Shown: positions 1-7,383 of the stretch, piece by piece
Layout: every line of letters starts with the position of its first letter
Numbering within the stretch: the first letter of the stretch is position 1
NCBI GenBank assembly: GCA_002937525.1
Contig: PTKA01000060.1
Span: forward strand, 1-7,383
Origin: Alphaproteobacteria bacterium MarineAlpha10_Bin3
GTDB taxonomy: Bacteria; Pseudomonadota; Alphaproteobacteria; UBA8366; GCA-2717185
Length of the DNA: 7,383 bases
Direction: 5' to 3'
Notes under the pieces: generated by a model
Databases searched by the model: none
The model's input: only the letters and a program-made list of their open reading frames with translations
What the model was told of the DNA's origin: nothing
Made by a program: the position numbers and the translations under genes

Positions 1-501
1 ATCGGCGGTGCGCAAGAAAACTCCGTCCGGCGCGAAGCCCAATCTAAATTTTTGAATCGTCGAATCCAGCAAGCCGCGTGCGTGCAGATAGTCCAGTGCC
101 GCGCGCCCGGCCGGGGCGCGAAGTTGGCCTTCGAACCAGGTGCAGGCCGCCGCCATCACGTCATGCAGCCCGGCCTGGCGCTTGGCTTGCGCACGGGCTT
201 CGGGCGTTTCGACCGGGATTTCAAGCCCGGCGTCGCCGGCCAGCCGCTCGACCGCTTCGGGAAACGACAATCCAGCCGTGTTCATGACGAAGGAAATCAC
301 ATCGCCATGCGCACCGCAGCCAAAGCAATGATAGAAGCCCTTTTCCTCGTTGACGGTGAAGGAGGGCGATTTTTCGTGGTGAAAGGGGCACAGCCCGACA
401 TATTCGCGGCCGCGGCGGGTCAGTTTGACTTTCCGGGCAATCGCATCCGCCAACCCGGTCCGGGCGCGAATATCTTCAAGTAAACGATTTGGAAACGCCA
501 T
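1..501 (-). CDS. dnaG: DNA primase, N-terminal part (cut by window edge)
   Basis: DnaG makes the short RNA primers for lagging-strand and origin DNA synthesis, working with the replicative helicase. The reading frame starts with an ATG at 501 and is open to position 1, giving 167 residues of a protein normally about 600 long. It begins MAFPNRLLEDIRAR, typical of the family. The CHC2-type zinc finger is clear: Cys38-Pro-Phe-His41 and Cys59-Phe-Gly-Cys62, with the conserved FHHEKSPSF and FYHCFGCGAHGD stretches around it. The catalytic TOPRIM and helicase-binding domains would lie beyond the window. A TAG stands directly before the ATG in frame, so no earlier start is possible. The nearest Shine-Dalgarno-like AGGAG (520-516) is 14 nt upstream, which is long. 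The gene follows yqeY after 25 nt in the same direction, suggesting one transcript; in many proteobacteria rpoD comes next, but that is outside the window. Confidence 0.96.
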   Translation of the reverse strand, partial: MAFPNRLLEDIRARTGLADAIARKVKLTRRGREYVGLCPFHHEKSPSFTVNEEKGFYHCFGCGAHGDVISFVMNTAGLSFPEAVERLAGDAGLEIPVETPEARAQAKRQAGLHDVMAAACTWFEGQLRAPAGRAALDYLHARGLLDSTIQKFRLGFAPDGVFLRTAD

Positions 502-526
502 CTAACCCGAATCCGCTCCTAGAAGG

Positions 527-979
527 TCAAGATAGCCTTTGCTTGGCGATGGCGCCAGCCTTGCCGAAATCAAATTGACCGGTGTAGCGCGCGCGCAGCG
601 CCGCCATCACCTTGCCCATCTGCTTCAGGCTGTCGGCGCCGATTTCCTCGATCACGCCGGCCACCGCCGCATCGATTTCGGTAGCGTCGAGCTGGCGCGG
701 CAAAAACCGTTCGATGATGACGATTTCGTCGCGTTCGCGCTGCGCCAGTTCCGGGCGGTCGCCCTGCTCATACATCTCGATGCTGCCATGCCGCTGCTTG
801 ACCATGGTCTGTAGCATGACAAAAATCTGGCCGTCATCGACCTCGGTGCGGTCGCCGGCGGTCCGCGCCGCAATATCGCGGTCCTTCAAGGCGGCCAGGA
901 TCAGGCGCAATGTGGCGACGGCGGTTTTGTCTTTCGCCCGCATCGCGTCCTTCAGCGCATTGCTCAACGCGTCACGCAA
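527..979 (-). CDS. yqeY: GatB/YqeY domain-containing protein
   Basis: A 150-residue protein of the YqeY family, related to the helical tail domain of the amidotransferase subunit GatB, which contacts tRNA. The role of the stand-alone form is not settled; a link to tRNA or translation is inferred from the domain only. Family landmarks are present: an N-terminal helix MRDALSNALKDAMRAKDK, KQRHGSIEMYEQGDRPELA (61-79), RFLPRQL (91-97), and a C-terminal MGKVMAALRARYTGQFDFGK (121-140) ending in AIAKQRLS. I start it at a TTG (979), because this gives the usual family length of about 150, begins exactly at the conserved N-terminus and sits 8 nt behind a strong ribosome site. An ATG in the same frame at 1120 would add 47 residues that do not look like the family and would run through the presumed promoter. 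The gene precedes dnaG and is divergent from carA. Confidence 0.92.
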   Translation of the reverse strand: MRDALSNALKDAMRAKDKTAVATLRLILAALKDRDIAARTAGDRTEVDDGQIFVMLQTMVKQRHGSIEMYEQGDRPELAQRERDEIVIIERFLPRQLDATEIDAAVAGVIEEIGADSLKQMGKVMAALRARYTGQFDFGKAGAIAKQRLS

Positions 980-986
980 ACGCCCG

Positions 987-994
987 CCCTCCCC
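987..994 (-). promoter_or_regulatory. Ribosome binding site fixing the yqeY TTG start
   Basis: On the minus strand GGGGAGGG reads from 994 to 987, with its GGAGG core at 992-988, leaving 8 nt before the TTG at 979. No comparably placed site was seen before the upstream ATG at 1120. This is the main reason for choosing the short form of YqeY. Confidence 0.75.
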
Positions 995-1024
995 TATCAA
1001 CCATTTCCCGGTGTGATGGCGAAA

Positions 1025-1041
1025 CGGTAACCGATCCGGTT
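1025..1041. repeat. Overlapping inverted repeats in the yqeY leader
   Basis: CGGT-A-ACCG (1025-1033) shares its right half with AACCG-ATC-CGGTT (1029-1041), making two interlocked dyads. They lie upstream of the carA promoter and downstream of the presumed yqeY promoter, where an operator for yqeY-dnaG could sit. Arms are only 4 to 5 bp, so chance is a real alternative in high-GC DNA. Confidence 0.25.
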
Positions 1042-1055
1042 CTGGTTGGCAATCT

Positions 1056-1093
1056 CGGATAATTTTATAACTATTTGAAAACAAAGACATAAA
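1056..1093 (-). promoter_or_regulatory. Probable promoter region of yqeY-dnaG
   Basis: This AT-rich block stands out from the GC-rich surroundings and lies upstream of yqeY. Two weak sigma-70-like pairs can be read on the minus strand: TTGTTT (1084-1079), 17 nt, TATCCG (1061-1056); or TTTATG (1093-1088), 18 nt, TATAAA (1069-1064). Neither is close to consensus, so the block is a better claim than any one pair. Confidence 0.35.
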
Positions 1094-1107
1094 TTTATCG
1101 TTTTCTC

Positions 1108-1136
1108 TTGACCACGGCACGCGTTTTGCTTAGAAC
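1108..1136 (+). promoter_or_regulatory. Candidate sigma-70-type promoter of carAB
   Basis: TTGACC at 1108-1113 and TAGAAC at 1131-1136 are separated by 17 nt. The first hexamer matches the consensus at five of six positions and the second at four of six, a form common in alphaproteobacterial housekeeping promoters. A/T tracts lie just upstream (1060-1100) and could act as an UP-like element. Transcription would start near 1143, giving a leader of roughly 105 nt before carA. Confidence 0.55.
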
Positions 1137-1230
1137 ACCGCCAATTTGCACATGATGCCGCGCTACGGCTGGTATCCGCCGACGATTCTTCGTGGTAAAT
1201 CAGCATTATGCACCCCCTCTACCCTTGATA

Positions 1231-1248
1231 TAAGGACGCGGTCCGCGC
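1231..1248 (+). promoter_or_regulatory. carA ribosome site with a small GC dyad before the ATG
   Basis: TAAGGA at 1231-1236 is the only Shine-Dalgarno-like element, 12 nt before the ATG at 1249. The gap holds CGCG-GTC-CGCG (1237-1247), which could fold into a 4-bp hairpin with a 3-nt loop and bring the site closer to the start codon. The TAA at 1231-1233 is in frame with carA and excludes any earlier start. Confidence 0.45.
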
Positions 1249-2413
1249 ATGCCGAACCAGACGATGACGACCGGCCAGCCGCCACCAGGCAGTACGGCGG
1301 CGTTGATTCTGGCTGATGGCGGCATCTTCTGGGGCCGGGGCATCGGCGCCGTCGGCAGCGCCGTCGGCGAGGTCTGCTTCAACACCGCGATCACCGGCTA
1401 TCAGGAAATCCTCTCCGACCCGTCCTATGCCGGACAGATCATCACCTTCACCTTCCCCCATATCGGCAATACCGGCGCCAATGCCGAGGATATCGAGACC
1501 CTTCATCCCGCCGCGCGGGGCTGCGTGCTGCGCGCGGCAATCACCCAACCGTCCAATTTCCGCGCCACCCGGCATCTCGATGCCTGGATGCGCGATCACA
1601 ATCTGATCGGCATCGCCGGGGTCGATACCAGGCGGCTGACGCGGCGCATCCGCGAGGCCGGCGCGCCGCACGGCGTGATCGCGCACGACCCGGCCGGCAG
1701 CTTCGATGTGGCGGCAATGCGCGGCCAGGCCACGCGCTGGCCGGGGCTCGAAGGCATGGATCTGGCGAAGACGGTAACCTGCGATGCGCCCCATGAGTGG
1801 ACCGAAACCGGATGGACGCTGGGTCAAGGCTATGGCCGGCTGAAAGCGAAACGCCACAAGGTCGTGGCGGTCGATTTCGGCGCCAAGCGCAATATCCTGC
1901 GCTGCCTCGCCGCTCTGGGATGTGCTGTAACCGTGGTGCCGGCCACGGCCAGCGCGCAGGATATCCTGCGCCTCGAACCCGACGGCGTTTTTCTGTCCAA
2001 CGGCCCCGGCGACCCGGCGGCGACCGGCGAATACGCGATCCCGGCGGTCCAGGCAATAATCCAGTCCGGCACGCCAATTTTCGGCATCTGCCTTGGCTAT
2101 CAGATCCTCGCGCTGGCGCTCGGTGCGCGAACGCAAAAGATGCATCACGGCCATCACGGCGCCAACCATCCGGTGCAGGATCTGCAAACCGGCAAGGTCG
2201 AAATCACCAGCCAGAATCACGGCTTCGTCGTGCTGCCGGATTCGCTACCCGAATATGTCGAGATGACCCATAAATCCCTGTTCGACGGCACCATGGAAGG
2301 CCTGCGCGCCACCGACCGCCCGGTCTTCGGCGTCCAGCACCACCCCGAAGCCTCGCCCGGCCCGCAAGACAGCCACTATTTGTTCGACCGGTTCATGGCG
2401 ATGATGGACGGCC

Positions 2414-2421
<8 letters not shown>
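1249..2421 (+). CDS. carA: Carbamoyl-phosphate synthase small (glutaminase) subunit
   Basis: CarA hydrolyses glutamine and passes ammonia through a tunnel to CarB for carbamoyl phosphate synthesis, the cytosolic entry to pyrimidines and arginine. The 390 residues match the family length. The N-terminal CPSase domain carries [19 protein letters not shown] (44-62) and the [15 protein letters not shown] block (124-138). The class I glutamine amidotransferase domain begins near 204 ([15 protein letters not shown]), with FLSNGPGDP (248-256), the nucleophile Cys281 in GICLGYQ, and His365 and Glu367 in [10 protein letters not shown] completing the catalytic triad. GHHGANHPV (301-309), a CarA hallmark, is intact. 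The ATG at 1249 is the first start after an in-frame stop. The last codons overlap carB by 8 nt. A promoter is proposed at 1108-1136. No ArgR-type site or terminator-like attenuator is evident in the leader. Confidence 0.98.
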
Positions 2422-5653
<3,232 letters not shown>

Positions 5654-5714
5654 TTTTGGATACGGTACCCGGCTTCAAATAAATTTCTTGAACATTGACG
5701 ATACGGCGAATCTG

Positions 5715-5756
5715 GCGGACCTTGCCCCATGAGGGAATCCGCGGCGCGTATTTTTT
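5715..5756 (+). terminator. Weak candidate terminator between carB and greA
   Basis: GCGGA (5715-5719) can pair with TCCGC (5738-5742). Inside, TT/AA and CCC/GGG pairs are interrupted by small bulges around a CATGA loop. A run of six T begins at 5751, 8 nt after the stem, which is too far for a textbook intrinsic terminator. The 125-nt spacer 5654-5778 shows no other terminator and no convincing greA promoter: TTGAAC at 5688-5693 has only TCTGGC 17 nt later. Read-through from carAB into greA therefore cannot be excluded. Confidence 0.2.
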
Positions 5757-5778
5757 GTGCTGGAGTTGAATAAAGGCG

Positions 5779-6252
5779 ATGCAAAAAGTTCCCATGACCT
5801 CAGGCGGCTATGTAAACCTGCAGGAAGAGCTCAAGACCCTCAAATCGATTGAGCGCCCCGCCGTAATCAAGGCAATCGCCATTGCCCGCGAACATGGCGA
5901 CCTGTCGGAAAACGCCGAGTATCACGCCGCGCGCGACAAGCAAAGCTTCATCGAAGGCCGGATCGCGGAAATCGAGGACACGATCAGCCGCGCGCAGGTC
6001 ATCGATGTCAGCAAGCTCAGCGGCAAGAAAGTGCAGTTCGGCGCGACCGTAACCATTGCCGATGAAGAAACCGACGCGCGGACCACCTACCAGATCGTCG
6101 GCGAACATGAATCCAACGTCAATGAGGGCCGGCTTTCGGTCGCGGCGCCGATCGCCCGCGCCTTGATCGGCAAGTCGGTCGGCGAATCGGTCGAAGTGGT
6201 CACCCCCAGCGGGCAGAAGGATTATGAAATCGTCAAGGTCCGCTTCAAGTAA
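5779..6252 (+). CDS. greA: Transcription elongation factor GreA
   Basis: GreA enters the secondary channel of RNA polymerase and stimulates cleavage of backtracked transcripts, rescuing arrested complexes. The 157-residue product has the family length. Residues 1 to about 78 form the N-terminal coiled coil, starting [18 protein letters not shown], with [20 protein letters not shown] (36-55). The loop at its tip keeps Asp41 and Glu44, the acidic pair that helps hold the catalytic metal. The C-terminal FKBP-like domain follows, with [10 protein letters not shown] (84-93), TYQIVGE (103-109) and [18 protein letters not shown] (123-140). The ATG at 5779 gives the expected N-terminus. Ribosome-site spacing is poor: AAAGG ends 2 nt before it, and GGAG (5762-5765) is 13 nt away. 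It may be read with carAB or from its own unrecognised promoter. The 3' end overlaps the convergent regulator gene by 8 nt. Confidence 0.98.
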   Translation: MQKVPMTSGGYVNLQEELKTLKSIERPAVIKAIAIAREHGDLSENAEYHAARDKQSFIEGRIAEIEDTISRAQVIDVSKLSGKKVQFGATVTIADEETDARTTYQIVGEHESNVNEGRLSVAAPIARALIGKSVGESVEVVTPSGQKDYEIVKVRFK

Positions 6253-6721
6253 CGTCGATCGGCACGCCGAATTCCTGCTTCGACAGGCGAATGGCGAGGG
6301 CCGATTTGACATTGCTGACATTGGGCGCAGCGGTGAGCCGCGTGGTGAGAAAGCGGTTATAGGTGTCCCAGTCACGGGCGACGATCTTCAGCAAAAAATC
6401 GGTCTCGCCGGCCAGCATGTGACATTCGCGCACTTCCGGCCAGCCCGCGATCAGGGTCTCGAAGGCGACAAGATCGGCTTCCGCCTGGCTGGTCAACCCG
6501 ACCTGGGCAAAGACCATGACGCCGAATTCAAGCCGTTCGGGATCGATATCGGCGTGATAGCCGCGAATATAGCCGGCTTCTTCCAGCGCCCGCACCCGGC
6601 GCAGACAGGGCGGCGCGGAAATGCCGGCGTGCCGGGCCAGCTCCACATTGGTGATGCGCCCATTGGCCTGCAAGCTGTGCAGAATTCGGCGGTCGATACG
6701 GTCGAGCTTGACCTTGCTCAT
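6245..6721 (-). CDS. Lrp/AsnC-family transcriptional regulator
   Basis: A 158-residue feast/famine regulator. The family binds DNA as dimers or higher oligomers and usually senses an amino acid; which one cannot be read here. The N-terminal winged helix-turn-helix comprises [18 protein letters not shown] (6-23), the [11 protein letters not shown] helices and [19 protein letters not shown]. The C-terminal RAM ligand-binding domain runs from about residue 66 (VMVFAQVGL) to the end, with [10 protein letters not shown] matching the conserved GxxDF-type effector and dimer motif. I use the ATG at 6721 ([10 protein letters not shown]), which has GAGG 6 nt upstream; a GTG at 6733 in the same frame would add four residues but overlaps that ribosome site. 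The gene is divergent from the ELM1-family gene and convergent with greA. Autoregulation is usual in the family and a dyad near its promoter fits this. It could be annotated lrp, but orthology to Lrp itself is unproven. Confidence 0.95.
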   Translation of the reverse strand: MSKVKLDRIDRRILHSLQANGRITNVELARHAGISAPPCLRRVRALEEAGYIRGYHADIDPERLEFGVMVFAQVGLTSQAEADLVAFETLIAGWPEVRECHMLAGETDFLLKIVARDWDTYNRFLTTRLTAAPNVSNVKSALAIRLSKQEFGVPIDVT

Positions 6722-6727
6722 GGCCGG

Positions 6728-6731
6728 CCTC
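6728..6731 (-). promoter_or_regulatory. Ribosome binding site deciding the regulator start
   Basis: GAGG on the minus strand (6731-6728) lies 6 nt before the ATG at 6721. It overlaps the region of the alternative GTG codon (6733-6731), making the ATG the better start. Confidence 0.6.
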
Positions 6732-6754
6732 ACTGACGGGTGTGAATCGTATGG

Positions 6755-6767
6755 GTGATAATATTAC
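6755..6767. promoter_or_regulatory. AT-rich dyad, possible operator of the Lrp-like regulator
   Basis: The 13-mer GTGATAATATTAC is an imperfect dyad with ten of twelve non-central positions symmetric, and it includes the perfect 8-bp palindrome TAATATTA (6759-6766). It is wrapped by a wider GGGT (6753-6756) and ACCC (6774-6777) pair. The segment stands out in a GC-rich background, sits between the two divergent genes and overlaps the proposed -10 of the regulator. Lrp-family sites are commonly AT-rich dyads of similar size, so autoregulation is a sensible inference. Confidence 0.35.
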
Positions 6768-6788
6768 AAAAATACCCGCAACGCGCAA
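6761..6788 (-). promoter_or_regulatory. Candidate promoter of the Lrp-like regulator
   Basis: On the minus strand TTGCGC (6788-6783) is followed after 16 nt by TAATAT (6766-6761). The -10 is good and the -35 only half matches. Transcription would begin near 6754, about 33 nt before the start codon. No equally good plus-strand promoter for the ELM1-family gene was found in this spacer. Confidence 0.35.
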
Positions 6789-6805
6789 GAGACCGCGCGG
6801 CGCCG

Positions 6806-7383
6806 ATGCCCGCTAAAACCGCCTGGGTTCTCACCGACGACAAGGCCGGCATGATCACCCAGGCGGTCGGCCTCGCCGAAGCCGTGGGGCTGCCGTTCGA
6901 GGGAAAAATCATCCGGCTGCGGCCGCCCTGGGCCTGGCTGCCGCCGCGGCTATGGCCCGGCGGCGTCATGGGGCTGGCCCCGGACAGCGACGCGCTGACG
7001 CCGCCCTGGCCGGACCTGGTGATCTCCTGCGGGCGCAAGGCGATCGGCCCCGCGCGCGAGGTCAAGCGGCGCAGCGGCGGACGGACCTTCCAGGTCTATA
7101 TCCAGAACCCGCATATCCCGTTGCGCGCCTTCGATCTTGTCGTCGCCGGCGCGCATGACCGGCTTTCAGGCGACAATGTCGTCACGACGAAGGGCGCGCT
7201 GCACCGGGTGACGGCGGCGCGGTTATGCGATGCGGCGCGCGAATTCGCCCCCTCGCTGGCCGCTCTGCCGCGTCCGCTGACCGCGGTGCTGGTCGGCGGG
7301 CCGAACGGCGTCTACCGCATGACGCCCGAAATCACGGCGGATTTCGCCGACCGGCTGGCGGCATTCGCCGGCCAGACCGGCGG
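6806..7383 (+). CDS. ELM1-family protein (DUF1022), N-terminal part (cut by window edge)
   Basis: The frame is open from the ATG at 6806 to the window end, giving 192 residues. The sequence fits the bacterial members of the family named after plant ELM1, a mitochondrial outer-surface protein needed for fission: TAWVLTDDKAGMITQAVGLA (5-24), PDLVISCGRKAIGPAREVKR (69-88), TFQVYIQNPHIPLRAFDLVV (94-113), HDRLSGDNVVTTKGALHRVT (117-136) and VLVGGPNGVYRMT (161-173). I recognise these by family resemblance, not by search. The biochemical role in bacteria is unknown to me; the Gly-rich segments are compatible with a nucleotide-sugar-binding, glycosyltransferase-like fold, but that is inference. No signal peptide or membrane helix is visible. 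The ribosome site is weak. The start is supported by the family-like N-terminus rather than by the upstream sequence. It is divergent from the Lrp-like regulator, 84 nt away. Confidence 0.85.
   Translation, partial: MPAKTAWVLTDDKAGMITQAVGLAEAVGLPFEGKIIRLRPPWAWLPPRLWPGGVMGLAPDSDALTPPWPDLVISCGRKAIGPAREVKRRSGGRTFQVYIQNPHIPLRAFDLVVAGAHDRLSGDNVVTTKGALHRVTAARLCDAAREFAPSLAALPRPLTAVLVGGPNGVYRMTPEITADFADRLAAFAGQTG

Noticed and set aside
297..367. His-rich stretch in CarA (residues 299-307) and QHHPE in place of QGHPE, in CarA residue numbering
   Set aside because: The surrounding GHHGANHPV and HPEASPGP motifs are standard for CarA and the changed positions vary within the family, so this is normal variation rather than a new metal site.
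52..483. A 143-codon plus-strand frame at the left edge
   Set aside because: It is the complement of the dnaG zinc-finger region, where the minus-strand reading shows clear conserved DnaG motifs.
1219..2220. A 333-codon minus-strand open frame opposite carA
   Set aside because: Antisense to a complete carA with its catalytic motifs intact; composition is that of a shadow frame.
6224..6736. A 170-codon plus-strand frame after greA
   Set aside because: It is antisense to the Lrp-like regulator, whose own frame has complete helix-turn-helix and RAM domains.
6730..7065. A 111-codon minus-strand frame over the start of the ELM1-family gene
   Set aside because: The plus-strand frame carries recognisable family motifs across the same bases; the minus frame does not.

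Overview
The window is a high-GC, tightly packed stretch of ordinary bacterial chromosome, most probably from an alphaproteobacterium of the Rhodospirillales type. The codon bias (strong G/C at third positions), the sequence style of GreA, CarB and DnaG, a bacterial ELM1-family gene and the yqeY-dnaG // carAB arrangement all point that way; the species cannot be named from sequence alone. I see no insertion sequence, phage gene, CRISPR array, tRNA or rRNA, and every complete gene is intact.

Layout, left to right. (1) 1-979, minus strand: a yqeY-dnaG pair. The 150-residue GatB/YqeY-domain protein is followed after 25 nt by DNA primase, of which only the first 167 residues lie in the window. 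(2) 980-1248: a divergent promoter region with a good sigma-70-like promoter for carA, an AT-rich block that probably drives yqeY, and a leader of about 100 nt before carA. (3) 1249-5653, plus strand: carA and carB overlapping by 8 nt, encoding both subunits of carbamoyl-phosphate synthetase. (4) 5654-5778: a 125-nt spacer with at most a weak terminator. (5) 5779-6252, plus strand: greA. (6) 6245-6721, minus strand: an Lrp/AsnC-family regulator, convergent with greA and overlapping its end by 8 nt. (7) 6722-6805: a short divergent spacer with an AT-rich dyad. (8) 6806-7383, plus strand: the first 192 residues of an ELM1-family protein that runs off the window.

How the genes relate. CarAB makes carbamoyl phosphate for pyrimidine and arginine synthesis, and its large subunit keeps the residues expected for UMP and ornithine control. 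DnaG and GreA act in replication and transcription. Their closeness to carAB is genomic neighbourhood rather than a demonstrated pathway. The Lrp-like protein and the ELM1-like gene share a short divergent spacer, so autoregulation and control of the neighbour are reasonable but unproven.

I did not find a convincing new biological system. The points worth a second look are small: the TTG start of yqeY, the compact divergent promoter region and leader of carAB, the two 8-nt gene overlaps, the dyad between the regulator and the ELM1 gene, and the poorly understood ELM1 family itself.
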